Part shown: positions 25,651 to 34,806 of the stretch, piece after piece
How positions within the stretch are numbered: position 1 is the first letter of the stretch
Layout of the letters: each line of letters starts with the position of its first letter
Origin: Paenibacillus ehimensis NBRC 15659
Lineage (GTDB): Bacteria > Bacillota > Bacilli > Paenibacillales > NBRC-103111
Assembly (NCBI RefSeq): GCF_004000785.1
Contig: NZ_BILX01000037.1
Span: 1-62,640 of the forward strand
Reading direction: 5' to 3'
DNA length: 62,640 nucleotides
Position numbers and translations under genes: made by a program
The notes under the pieces: generated by a model
What the model was told of the DNA's origin: nothing
Database searches by the model: none
What the model saw: only the letters and a program-made list of their open reading frames with translations

Positions 25651-27463
25651 CGGGAAAAAACCGGCGGATATTCCGGTGTCAGCGTTCGGATTCGGACGTC
25701 GGGGAGAACCCGTGCCCAAGGTGAGGGCGAAAAATACCCGTGCCGCGATTCGTCGGCTATGGGGGTATCTGAAGCGGCAGCGGGCCGCCTTGGCCGGCGT
25801 CATCGCGCTGGTGCTGCTCGGGCTCGCGCTGTCGCTTGCGGGACCGTATCTGATCGGAACGGCGATCGACCGCTATATATCGCTTAACGATCCGGAAGGC
25901 CTGCTGCGGCTGTGCGGCCTTTTGCTGGCCGTCTATATCGGCGGCAGCGCCGTTTCCTGGCTGCAAACGTATGTCATGTCCGGCATCGCCGGGCGGACGG
26001 TGTGGGAGCTGCGGCGCGACCTGTTTGGCCACATGCAGGAGCTGCCGGTGCGCTTCTTCGACAAGACGCCGCACGGGGAGCTGATGAGCCGCACGACGAA
26101 TGACATCGACAACGTCTCGAACACGCTGAACCAAAGCTTGCTTCAGCTCATCACAAGCGTCGTCACGCTGCTCGGCTCGCTGACGATGATGCTGCTGCTG
26201 AACGGATGGCTGACGCTCGTCGCGCTCGTGATCATTCCGCTCGTCACCGCGGTCGCCCGGCAAATCGGCAAGCGCACCAAGAGCCAATTCAAGGAACAGC
26301 AGCGACATCTCGGCGCGCTGAACGGCTTTATCGAAGAGACGATCTCCGGGCAGAAGGTCGTCAAAATCTACAACCGCGAGGAGCTGGCGGCGCAGCAGTT
26401 TCAAGAGATTAACGCCCGGCTGCGGCAGGCGGGGACGCGGGCGCAGATTTTTTCCGGCATGATGGGTCCGTTCATGAACCTGTTGAACCATACGAGCTTC
26501 ATTTTGCTGGCAGTCGCCGGGGGCTGGATGGCGTACAACGGATGGACGACGATTGGAGTCATCGTCAGCTTTCTGAATTACTCCAAGCAGTTCAGCGGCC
26601 CGGTCAACGAGCTGGCGAACCAGTACAATATGATTCAATCCGGCGTGGCCGGAGCGGAACGGGTGTTTGAGATCCTGGATACCGAGACGGAGTTCGGGAC
26701 CACGGGCGGCCGGATGCCGCAAGAAGCCATCCGCGGGGAAGTGGAGTTCGACCGGGTAACGTTCGGTTACGGCGACACGCCGGTGCTGCGGGACGTATCG
26801 TTCGCTGCAAAGCCGGGGCAAGTCGTCGCCTTGGTCGGTCCGACCGGATCGGGCAAGACGACGATCATGAACCTGCTCACCCGTTTTTACGATATTTCCG
26901 AAGGGGCCATCCGGATCGACGGCAAAGATATCCGGGAATGGGACAAAAACAGCCTCAGATGCCGCCTCGGCATGGTGCTGCAGGATGCGCATTTGTTCTC
27001 CGGCACGATTCGCGACAATATCCGGTACGGGCGGCTGGACGCGACGGAGGAGGAGATTCGGTCGGCGGCCAAGCTGGCGAATGCGGACGGCTTCATCCGC
27101 AAGCTGCCTCAAGGGTATGACACGCCGCTCTCGGCGGAAGGCGGCAATCTGAGCCACGGGCAGCGGCAGCTGCTTACGATTGCCAGAGCGATTCTTTCCG
27201 ATCCGTCCATTCTCATATTGGACGAAGCGACCAGCAGCGTCGATACGCGTACGGAGATGCACATTCAGGCAGCGATGAAGACGCTTATGCAAGGGCGGAC
27301 CAGCTTCGTCATCGCCCACCGGCTCAGCACGATTCAGGAGGCCGACCTGATTCTGGTCGTGCGCGGAGGCGAGATCGTCGAGAGGGGCACGCACGAGCAG
27401 CTTTTGGCGCAGCGGGGGCTGTATGCCGGGATGCATGCCAATCCGTCCGCCGACGCCGGCTAG
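25616..27463 (+). CDS. ABC exporter subunit with intact catalytic site
   Basis: A 615-residue half-transporter. The start is GTG 25616, 9 bases after AAAGGAGG; the longer frame to 25502 lies inside the previous gene. A Pro-rich cytoplasmic head of about 45 residues precedes six membrane helices. The ATPase has Walker A GPTGSGKTT and a full Walker B ILILDEATSSVD with the catalytic Glu, but its signature is LSHGQRQL, with His in the usual Gly position. That pairs with the weak site of the first subunit, as in TM287/288- or BmrCD-type heterodimers. Confidence 0.93.
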   Translation: MTSQAQPSARPDGKKPADIPVSAFGFGRRGEPVPKVRAKNTRAAIRRLWGYLKRQRAALAGVIALVLLGLALSLAGPYLIGTAIDRYISLNDPEGLLRLCGLLLAVYIGGSAVSWLQTYVMSGIAGRTVWELRRDLFGHMQELPVRFFDKTPHGELMSRTTNDIDNVSNTLNQSLLQLITSVVTLLGSLTMMLLLNGWLTLVALVIIPLVTAVARQIGKRTKSQFKEQQRHLGALNGFIEETISGQKVVKIYNREELAAQQFQEINARLRQAGTRAQIFSGMMGPFMNLLNHTSFILLAVAGGWMAYNGWTTIGVIVSFLNYSKQFSGPVNELANQYNMIQSGVAGAERVFEILDTETEFGTTGGRMPQEAIRGEVEFDRVTFGYGDTPVLRDVSFAAKPGQVVALVGPTGSGKTTIMNLLTRFYDISEGAIRIDGKDIREWDKNSLRCRLGMVLQDAHLFSGTIRDNIRYGRLDATEEEIRSAAKLANADGFIRKLPQGYDTPLSAEGGNLSHGQRQLLTIARAILSDPSILILDEATSSVDTRTEMHIQAAMKTLMQGRTSFVIAHRLSTIQEADLILVVRGGEIVERGTHEQLLAQRGLYAGMHANPSADAG

Positions 27464-27492
27464 CCGGCAGACCGGAAGCTGAAACGGAGTCT

Positions 27493-27528
27493 CAATCTTC
27501 GCAATTCTAGAAGATTGGGGCTTTTTTT
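27493..27528 (+). terminator. Terminator after the ABC exporter genes
   Basis: Arms CAATCTTC and GAAGATTG with a 9-base loop, followed by GGGCTTTTTTT. Confidence 0.8.
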
Positions 27529-27566
27529 GCGAATGTTGACAAAAGGTTTACAACTAAAATTTTTCA

Positions 27567-27595
27567 TTGAAAATCATCGACTTCTATGATACTTT
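27567..27595 (+). promoter_or_regulatory. Promoter of the efe iron operon
   Basis: TTGAAA and TACTTT are spaced 17 bases apart, and the Fur box follows directly on the predicted start site. Confidence 0.55.
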
Positions 27596-27600
27596 ATCTC

Positions 27601-27621
27601 TGAGAATAATTATCATTATCA
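27601..27621 (+). promoter_or_regulatory. Fur box
   Basis: TGAGAAT-A-ATTATCA matches the 7-1-7 Fur consensus (TGATAAT-N-ATTATCA) at 14 of 15 bases, and a further ATTATCA repeat overlaps it. It covers the expected transcription start of the iron operon, so iron-bound Fur should block it. Confidence 0.85.
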
Positions 27622-27664
27622 TCGAATAACCATAATGATTATAGGTAAAAGGGAGATTAGATTT

Positions 27665-28536
27665 ATGACGAAGACGTTCACGACCGTTTCCTCCATCGTG
27701 CTTTGCTCTGCACTGCTGCTTGCCGGATGCAGTGAGAATGCGAAGAAAGAAGCCCGGCCTGCTCCTTCGCCGGCGGCAAGCGATGCGGGCGCGAAGCCGG
27801 CATCGGCAGCGGTAGATTTTAAAAACGCAACGGAGCAGTACCGCAAATTTGTCATTGAGCAGTGCGATGCGTTCGTCAAAGCAACCGGCGATTTCACGGC
27901 AGCCGTCAAATCAGGCGATGTGAAAAAGAGTCAGGAGCTGTACGCTCCGACGCGGATGTTTTATGAGCGGATCGAGCCGATTGCCGAAGCGCTCGGCGAC
28001 CTTGATCCGAACATCGATGCGAGGGAAGGCGACGTGGACGAGAAAGAATGGCGGGGCTTCCACCGGATCGAGAAAGCGCTCTGGGTCGAGCAGTCGACCA
28101 AGGGCCAGGAAGAAACGGCCGACCGTTTGCTGAGCGACAGCAAGCTGCTGCGGGCGAAAGTCGAGACGGTGGAGATTGAGGCCAATATGCTGGTCACCGG
28201 CGCCGTCGAGCTGCTGAACGAAGTGTCGGCTACGAAGGTGACCGGGGAAGAGGAGCGATACTCCCATACGGATCTGTACGATTTCGCAGCAAACGTCGAG
28301 GGAGCGAACAAAATTTTCGAGCTCTTGAAGCCGGAGCTGGAGAAAAAAGACGCGGCCTTGGCGCAAACGATCGAAACGCGTTTCGCGGAATTGAACCAAA
28401 CGCTTGCGCCGTTCAAAAAGGCAGCGGCTATGTGACGTACACGGAGCTGACGCAAGAGCAGACCAAGAAGCTGAGCCAAGCCATCGATGCGCTGGCAGAG
28501 CCGCTGTCGGGCATGGGCAAGCTGCTGGGGGCGTAA
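27665..28536 (+). pseudogene. efeO: EfeO-like iron uptake lipoprotein, frameshifted near the 3' end
   Basis: This is an M75/imelysin-type lipoprotein of the EfeUOB ferrous/ferric iron uptake system, lacking the cupredoxin domain as in other Gram-positives. ATG 27665 follows GGGAG; lipobox LLAGC. The core has YAPTRMFYERIEPIAEALGD, EKEWRGFHRIEKALW and SHTDLYDFAANVEGA. The frame stops at 28435 after FKKAAAM, but the -1 frame continues as GSGYVTYTELTQEQTKKLSQ to a stop at 28536, the normal EfeO ending. The switch falls on CAAAAAGG (28414-28421): one A lost, a sequencing error, or -1 slippage. Only the last 40 residues are affected. Confidence 0.85.
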
Positions 28537-28539
28537 TCC

Positions 28540-29874
28540 ATGGATGAGGCGAATAAACAAGCGACGGAAAAAAGCCGGGAAGAAGACGAAAAGCCGCTCG
28601 ACGGGCAGGACCCTTCGTCCATCAGCCGCCGCGACCTGCTCAAGCTGGCCGGCGCCGGAGGCATCGGACTGCTGCTCGGGTCGGTCGGCGTCGGCAGCGT
28701 GTGGGCGGGAACGGCCAAGCTGGGGGCGCCGGCTGCCTCCACGGCTTCAAACGCGGGCCCCAAGCAGGTCATCCCGTTCTACGATACGCATCAAGCAGGC
28801 ATTGTAACGCCTGCGCAGGATTTTATTTGCTTTGCCGCTTTCGATCTGACGACCGTGAAGCTATCCGAAGTCAGGGACTTGTTCCGCCGTTGGACGGAAG
28901 CGGCGGCGAAAATGACGGCAGGGCAGCCGGTTGGCGGCGAGGACGACCAGCCGAGCTTGCCGCCGGCGGATACGGGCGAAGCGGCAGGCCTGCATCCGTG
29001 CCGGACGACGATCACGTTCGGCGTCGGTCCCTCCCTATTCGACGGCCGATTCGGGCTGGGGGCCAAACGGCCGGAGGCTCTGGCGGATTTGCCCCGTTTC
29101 GGCGGAGACAGCCTGCGGCCCGAATGGTGCGGCGGCGATATCGGCGTGCAGGTATGCGCGGACGATTTGCAGGTCGCCTTCCATGCGCTGCGCAACCTGA
29201 CGCGTCTTGCCCGCGGCGTCGCCGTGCTGCGCTGGACCCAGGAAGGCTTCCAGCGGACGGGCGGGTCCGGTTCGGCAGGCGAGACGCCCCGCAACCTGAT
29301 GGGCTTCAAGGACGGAACGGCCAATCCGGATATCCATGACAAGCAAGCGATGAACGATATCGTCTGGGTGCAGCCTTCGGAGCAGCCCGCCTGGATGAGC
29401 GGCGGCAGCTACATGGTCGTCCGGCGAATCCGGATGCGCATCGAGGTGTGGGACCGTTCCACGCTCAGCGATCAGGAGGCGACGTTCGGGAGATACCGGA
29501 GCAGCGGAGCGCCTCTGGGGGCGAAGAACGAGTTCGACCCGCTGGCGCTGGACGCCAAGGACGAAGCCGGTCAGCCGGCCATTCCGCTCACCGCGCATGT
29601 TCGTCTGGCGCACGGCGAGGGGCCGTCCGAGAAAATTTTGCGCCGTTCGTATTCTTATTCCAGCGGGATCGACCGTCAAACGGGGCAGCTGGACGCCGGG
29701 CTGTTGTTCATCTGCTACCAACGGGACCCGCGTGCCCAGTTCGTTCCGATCCAGCAGCGCCTCGCGAAGCGGGATAAGCTGAACGAATACATTGTGCATG
29801 TGGGCAGCGCGTTGTTTGCTTGTTTTCCGGGCGCGCGGCAAGGCGGCTACATTGGGGAGGGACTGTTCGAATGA
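28540..29874 (+). CDS. efeB: EfeB-like DyP-type heme peroxidase, Tat-exported
   Basis: A 444-residue heme peroxidase that handles iron or heme in the EfeUOB system. Residues about 29-58 carry a twin-arginine signal (SRRDLLKLAGAGGIGLLLG), so it is exported folded with its cofactor. The DyP motif appears as NLMGFKDGTANP (GxxDG), and MVVRRIRMRIEVWDR is typical of the family. ATG 28540 lies 3 bases after the restored efeO stop. The end overlaps the next gene as ATGA. The frame is intact, unlike its two neighbours. Confidence 0.93.
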   Translation: MDEANKQATEKSREEDEKPLDGQDPSSISRRDLLKLAGAGGIGLLLGSVGVGSVWAGTAKLGAPAASTASNAGPKQVIPFYDTHQAGIVTPAQDFICFAAFDLTTVKLSEVRDLFRRWTEAAAKMTAGQPVGGEDDQPSLPPADTGEAAGLHPCRTTITFGVGPSLFDGRFGLGAKRPEALADLPRFGGDSLRPEWCGGDIGVQVCADDLQVAFHALRNLTRLARGVAVLRWTQEGFQRTGGSGSAGETPRNLMGFKDGTANPDIHDKQAMNDIVWVQPSEQPAWMSGGSYMVVRRIRMRIEVWDRSTLSDQEATFGRYRSSGAPLGAKNEFDPLALDAKDEAGQPAIPLTAHVRLAHGEGPSEKILRRSYSYSSGIDRQTGQLDAGLLFICYQRDPRAQFVPIQQRLAKRDKLNEYIVHVGSALFACFPGARQGGYIGEGLFE

Positions 29875-31681
29875 GCCGGCGGACGAAGAGGGGAAAAGCG
29901 TACGGGATACGCTCTCATGGCAAACAGAGCTTCCTCGTCCTCCTGCTGGCCGTCGCCGTGCTGCTGTTCGGCTGGAGCGGCCGTACGCTTGCCGAAGCGG
30001 CTGCATCCGACTCGTTGATGCCGCTCGTCGGCGGAGCGCTGGTTCATGCGGGCGAGCACAAGTGGCAGGAAACGGCCGCGGAGCTGGAGAAGTTCGAGGC
30101 GGAATGGCGCAAGCTGAACGCGCCCTCCGGCGAAGCGGCCGATAGCGTCGCGTCGGCCTTGGCCGAGGCGAAGAAGGCGATGACCGTCGCCGCCTCCAAG
30201 CCCGACGAGGCCTACGAGGCCGTGTCGAAGCTGACCAAGGCGGTCGGACGTTTCGCGGGGGCCGGAGCGAAAAAGGAGCCGAAAGCGGACGGGAAACAGG
30301 CGGCTGGCTCGCTGCTTAGACGCAAGCGGATGTTCAGAATGGCGACTGGGACAAAGCCCGGAGCCGTTATAAGCAGTTCGACAGCCTGTGGTCCAAGAGC
30401 GAAGGCGCGATCCGGTCGGATTCGTCCGGCGTGTACGGAGAGATCGAGACGAAGCTAAGCCTGATCCGGATCGCGCTGCAGGCGGAGCCGCCGAAGGCGG
30501 AAGCGGCGGACAAGGGCATCCGCGAATTGATCCAGCTGATCGACGACTACGCCAGCGGCAAGCTCAGGGAGGACGCCGCCGCTTCCGGCCAACAATCGGT
30601 ATCCGACGCGCTGGCGATTCTGCAAAAAGCCGCGGATGCCATCGGGGCGGGCCGCAACGCGGAAGCGGCCGATCAGCTTCAGGCTTTTATCCGGATCTGG
30701 CCTTCCGTCGAAGGAGAGGTTCGCACGAGAGCTCCGGACACGTACGACCGGATCGAACGGCAGATGACGGAGGCGGCCAGCCGGCTGCTGTCCAATCCCC
30801 CGCAGCCGGAGGAAGCGGGCCGCATTGTCTCGGAGATGCGGACGGAGCTTCAGCCGTTCACGGCGCAAGCGAGCTATTCCGCTTGGGATGCCGCGATTAT
30901 CCTGCTGCGCGAAGGGCTTGAAGCGCTGCTCGTGCTGGCTGCGCTGCTGGCCTTCTTGCGCCGGACCGGCAACGCCTCCAAGCAAGCATGGGTGTGGAGC
31001 GGCGGAGCGGCAGGGCTGGTCGTCAGCGGCGGCTTGGCTGTCGCGCTGACCATGACGATCGCCAATGTCGCGTCAGGAAGTACGCGCGAGCTGGTGGAAG
31101 GCATCACTGGCCTCGTGTCCGTTGTCCTAATGCTTACCGTAGGCGCATGGCTTCACCGCAAGTCCCACGTCGAGACGTGGAACCGATATGTAAAAGACCG
31201 GGTCGGCGTGGCGCTGGCGGGCGGCAGCCTGTGGTCGCTCTTCCTTGTTGCGGCGCTTTCGATTTTGCGGGAAGGCGCGGAGACAGCCATCTTCTATATC
31301 GGCATGGCCCCCTCCATCGATCCGGGGCAGCTTGCGCTTGGCATCGGCTCTGCCGCCGTGCTGCTGTTTCTGCTCGGGTACGTCATCGTCCGGGGAAGCG
31401 TCATGCTGCCGATCCGTCCGTTTTTTCTGGGAGCTACGGTGCTGATTTATTACCTGGTCCTCAAATTTTTGGGCCAGAGCATCCACGCCTTGCAAATCGC
31501 GGGACAGGTTCCTGCGCATGTGCCCGGCTATCTTCCTTCCTGGAATTGGCTCGGCGTCTACCCGACCTGGGAAACCTTCGTTCCGCAGCTGCTGGCGCTT
31601 CTCTTTATCGCGCTCCAATGGGTCCGGCAAGAGCGGAAAATGCGGGGAGACGCCCGTGAACCGGGACCGCATACGGTGTAA
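29871..31681 (+). pseudogene. efeU: EfeU/FTR1-type iron permease, frameshifted in the N-terminal domain
   Basis: Frame 1 starts at ATG 29871 with a signal peptide (LVLLLAVAVLLFGW) and an extracellular helical domain, but runs off after GKQAAGSLL into nonsense ending at 30458. The -1 frame then gives TQADVQNGDWDKARSRYKQF and continues without a break to 31681. The switch lies at about 30314-30320 (GCTTAGACG), consistent with one lost base. The membrane part has about seven helices and both FTR1 iron motifs, LLREGLEALL and ILREGAETAIF (REGxE). Restored length is about 603 residues. As written, no single start makes the whole protein; an internal start at 30431 would lack a signal peptide. Confidence 0.85.
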
Positions 31682-31848
31682 TCCGCTGCCTGCGGCGGGA
31701 TCGGTTCAAAAAAATGACGAACTTTTGTCCCGCAACGGGTTGGAAAAGGCAGGAGTTTGGACGCAGAACGTCGAATTCGTCATATGAAACGGGGGCATGT
31801 AACTTCAGAGCAACGATCAGCTTCGCCCCCTGCCGGAGGAGGATGGCA

Positions 31849-32148
31849 ATGAAATATGCGATTTGCCAAACAGTCAAAATTGTAGACATGAACGAAGAAA
31901 TTATGGCTGAAGTGCTGTTCGACCACGGAGAGCACGAGGCGCCGGGTTTAACGATCGGCTGCTCCGTCATTTCGTATCAGCTTGGGTTGAAAGAGTTCGA
32001 AGTGGTTTACGATAAGCGCGAAGGCAAGCAGGAGCGGTTCAAGGTCATCGACATCGAGATTGACTTGCTCAAGAAACCGGCCCTCACCCGCGTCTTTCTG
32101 GAGCCCGTTACCCTGATCGTCGGTCAGCACGATATCGGCCAAATGTAG
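31849..32148 (+). CDS. Conserved-looking hypothetical protein of 99 residues
   Basis: ATG 31849 lies 6 bases after GGAGGAGG; an earlier ATG at 31843 overlaps that site. The product is soluble, acidic and beta-rich (VKIVDMNEEIMAEVLFDHGE, then FEVVYDKREGKQERFKVIDI). I do not recognise the family. It is monocistronic, with a terminator 30 bases downstream, and unrelated in position to the efe operon. Confidence 0.65.
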   Translation: MKYAICQTVKIVDMNEEIMAEVLFDHGEHEAPGLTIGCSVISYQLGLKEFEVVYDKREGKQERFKVIDIEIDLLKKPALTRVFLEPVTLIVGQHDIGQM

Positions 32149-32177
32149 CCGCGCATCCATCATCCGCATAACGTTAG

Positions 32178-32225
32178 AAGTCCTGCTGACAAGCCGAATT
32201 CGGCGAGAAGGCAGGACTTATTTTG
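32178..32225 (+). terminator. Terminator
   Basis: Arms AAGTCCTGC and GCAGGACTT with an inner CCGAATTCGG palindrome, followed by ATTTTG. Confidence 0.7.
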
Positions 32226-32278
32226 TTCATTTGGCAGTGGGGAAAAAATACTATATCATGGAAAGGGAGGTGAAGTTG

Positions 32279-32650
32279 ATGAACAGAACGTTTGTGGCTC
32301 TTGGCAGCATTTGCGCATTTCTGTCGGTGGCGCTCGGAGCCTTCGGCGCACATGCGCTGAAAGGAAGACTCGCTGCGGACATGCTGGCCAATTTCCAGAC
32401 CGGCGTCCAGTATCAGATGATGCATTCGCTCGGGCTGATCGCCGTTGGACTTGCAGCCTCCCTGCTTCCGGCCAGCGGACATTTACGACGGGCCGGCTGG
32501 TCGATGTTTGTCGGGATCGTATTTTTTTCCGGCAGTCTGTATGTTCTGAGTATAACGGGGATAAAGCAGTTGGGAGCGATTACGCCGATCGGCGGGGTTG
32601 CTTTTTTGTTCGGCTGGCTGTCCTTGGTCCTGGCCCTTCGGGCAAAATAA
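32279..32650 (+). CDS. DUF423 family membrane protein
   Basis: A 123-residue protein with four predicted helices, matching the YwdK/DUF423 family: an ALGAFGAHALKGRL segment near the N-terminus, then VQYQMMHSLGLIAVGL, and GGVAFLFGWLSLV at the end. ATG 32279 follows AAAGGGAGGTGA by 5 bases. Function of the family is unknown. It stands alone between two terminators. Confidence 0.88.
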   Translation: MNRTFVALGSICAFLSVALGAFGAHALKGRLAADMLANFQTGVQYQMMHSLGLIAVGLAASLLPASGHLRRAGWSMFVGIVFFSGSLYVLSITGIKQLGAITPIGGVAFLFGWLSLVLALRAK

Positions 32651-32671
32651 GTCCTAAGCCTCTTTCTCCGG

Positions 32672-32701
32672 ATTCGGCAGGTCTTCATGCCGAATTTTTT
32701 T
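32672..32701 (+). terminator. Terminator after the DUF423 gene
   Basis: Arms ATTCGGCA and TGCCGAAT with an 8-base loop, followed by TTTTTTT. Confidence 0.85.
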
Positions 32702-32835
32702 ATGCCTACCTTTCTGGAATAACTCGCTTTTTTTGTCGATTTAGCAGGAAAAAGACAGTTGTGCGTAGAAATTCTACGGACAAGATTGGAAATGGAATAC
32801 TCTGACAACATACCTTTCCGGGAAAGGAGGCCCGC

Positions 32836-34806
32836 ATGTCTAGGACCGACGGATCAGCAAATGGAACACAACCGCGCGATGAAAAAAGAACGATGCTGTT
32901 CGCATGCGGAGGGACGGCGGTCGGATTCCTCGTCGGCTGGTGGGTCGGAGGGGCTTTCCTATGGGGATTCGGTGCAGCCGTCTTCCTGTTGACGGCTTAT
33001 TCGTGGGAACGTATTGTTCGGCTGTCCCGGGCCGTGTCCGAATCGGATGCCCGAACCCGTGCGGCGGAGGAACGGCTTCACAGCGTGGACAGCCGGTTGA
33101 ACGCGCTGTTCCAGCACCATCCGGGCGCCATTGGGCTGATCGATCCGGGAGGATGTTTTCTGCAATGGAATCCGGCTGCGGAACGCACGTTCGGATACCG
33201 GGAGGAAGAGCTGCGAGGCAAGCACCTGCGCACCCTGTTTCCGGAAGAGCTGGCCGGCAGGACGAACAACTTTTTCACCGAAGTGCTGCATGGATCGCCG
33301 CTTTCGTTCAAAACGTCGCTTCTGCATAAAGACGGATACCGCGTCGATCTCGATACGACGGTCGTCCCGGTGAAGGAGCAGGGGATCACGACGGGGGTTC
33401 TGATCGTTTGCCAGGACATTACGTCCGCAACGCGAACCGAAGAGCAGATTCGGCATCTGGCTTACTATGACGACATGACGGGACTTCCGAACCGCAGACT
33501 GTTCGTGCAGCATTTGAACGCCGCTATTGCGGCCGCGTCCCGGAACGAACGAAAGCTGGCCGTCTTGTTCGTCGATATCGACCGTTTCAAGATCGTCAAC
33601 GATTGCTTCGGGCACGATTATGGAGATATGCTGCTGCTGCAGGTAGCGGAACGGTTCTCCCGTTGCGTGGGCCCGGAAGATTATCTGGCGCGCACGGAGG
33701 GAGACGAGTTTGCGTTTTTCTTCCAGATGCCGAATCAAGCAGCGGACCCGGTGGGAACGATCGCAAAGGCGATATTCGACGTACTGGAAGAGCCCTTCGT
33801 GCTGGGACAAAATCTGGTTCACCTGACGGCCAGCATCGGCATATCGCTGCTGTCCCACGAGGACGAATCTGCGGATTCGCTTATGATTTGCGCGGATATG
33901 GCATTGACCCGGGCCAAGGAAAAAGGCAAAAACAACTATCAGCTGTTCAACAGCGAGATGAAATCCGTATCATTGAAACGCTTAACTCTGGAAAGCGAGC
34001 TTCGGCGGGCACTGGCCAAAAACGAACTGCTGCTGCATTACCAGCCGCAGATCAATATTGCGACCGGCCGCATTGTCGGGTTCGAGGCGCTCGTCCGGTG
34101 GCAGCATCCGGAGCGCGGGCTGGTTGCGCCGGGAGAATTCATTCCGTTCGCGGAAGACAGCGGTCTGATCGTGCCGATCGGCGAATGGGCGCTGAAGGAA
34201 GCCTGCCGGCAGAACAAGCAGTGGCAGGATGCCGGGCTGGAGGTCGTGCCGGTGTCGGTCAATTTGTCGATCCGGCAGTTCATGCAGCATCAGCTGTGCG
34301 CCAGAATTGGCGGGACGCTTAGGGAAACGGGGCTCGATCCCGCTTTGCTGGAGCTTGAAATTACGGAGAGCTGCACGATGGATGTCGATTATGCCAGCGA
34401 TCTGCTGCATGAGCTCAAGAAGCTTGGGGTCAAAATCAGCATCGACGATTTCGGCACCGGCTACAGCTCGTTGTCCTATTTGAAAAAATTCCCGATCGAC
34501 AAATTAAAAATCGACCGCTCCTTCGTGCGTGACATTATGACCGATCCGAACGATGCGGCCATCGTCGCTTCGATCATCGCGATGACCCGGCATTTGAATA
34601 TGGAAGTCATCGCGGAGGGGGTCGAAACCGAGGAACAGCTCCGATTTTTGCATGACAACCAATGCCATCTCATTCAAGGCTTTTATCTGAGCCCGCCACT
34701 CGCCGTTCCCGACGCGGAGCGTCTGATGAAGCTTTGCTCTGCGCAGGCTGCGCCCGGTGGGGAGAGCCCCCTTTCAATTAAAAAAGGCCCGGATCAGCGG
34801 GCCTGA
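32836..34806 (+). CDS. PAS-GGDEF-EAL protein (cyclic di-GMP turnover)
   Basis: A 656-residue signalling protein. Two short membrane helices (about 15-55) are followed by a PAS domain (about 90-205; HHPGAIGLIDPGGCFLQWNP), a GGDEF domain and an EAL domain. The cyclase motif reads RTEGDEF, so the first Gly is Glu; the synthase may be weak or only bind GTP. The EAL domain keeps its catalytic signature: GFEALVRW, LEITESC, DDFGTGYSSLSYLKKFPID and IAEGVETEEQ. Net activity is probably cyclic di-GMP hydrolysis. ATG 32836 follows GAAAGGAGG. Its last 13 bases overlap the convergent gene. Confidence 0.95.
   Translation: MSRTDGSANGTQPRDEKRTMLFACGGTAVGFLVGWWVGGAFLWGFGAAVFLLTAYSWERIVRLSRAVSESDARTRAAEERLHSVDSRLNALFQHHPGAIGLIDPGGCFLQWNPAAERTFGYREEELRGKHLRTLFPEELAGRTNNFFTEVLHGSPLSFKTSLLHKDGYRVDLDTTVVPVKEQGITTGVLIVCQDITSATRTEEQIRHLAYYDDMTGLPNRRLFVQHLNAAIAAASRNERKLAVLFVDIDRFKIVNDCFGHDYGDMLLLQVAERFSRCVGPEDYLARTEGDEFAFFFQMPNQAADPVGTIAKAIFDVLEEPFVLGQNLVHLTASIGISLLSHEDESADSLMICADMALTRAKEKGKNNYQLFNSEMKSVSLKRLTLESELRRALAKNELLLHYQPQINIATGRIVGFEALVRWQHPERGLVAPGEFIPFAEDSGLIVPIGEWALKEACRQNKQWQDAGLEVVPVSVNLSIRQFMQHQLCARIGGTLRETGLDPALLELEITESCTMDVDYASDLLHELKKLGVKISIDDFGTGYSSLSYLKKFPIDKLKIDRSFVRDIMTDPNDAAIVASIIAMTRHLNMEVIAEGVETEEQLRFLHDNQCHLIQGFYLSPPLAVPDAERLMKLCSAQAAPGGESPLSIKKGPDQRA

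Noticed and set aside
25757..27436. Minus-strand open frame of 559 codons
   Set aside because: It is fully antisense to the second ABC exporter gene, with low-complexity basic composition.
30388..30921. Plus-strand open frame of 177 codons in the efe region
   Set aside because: It overlaps the restored efeU frame and has a shadow-like Arg/Gly-rich product.
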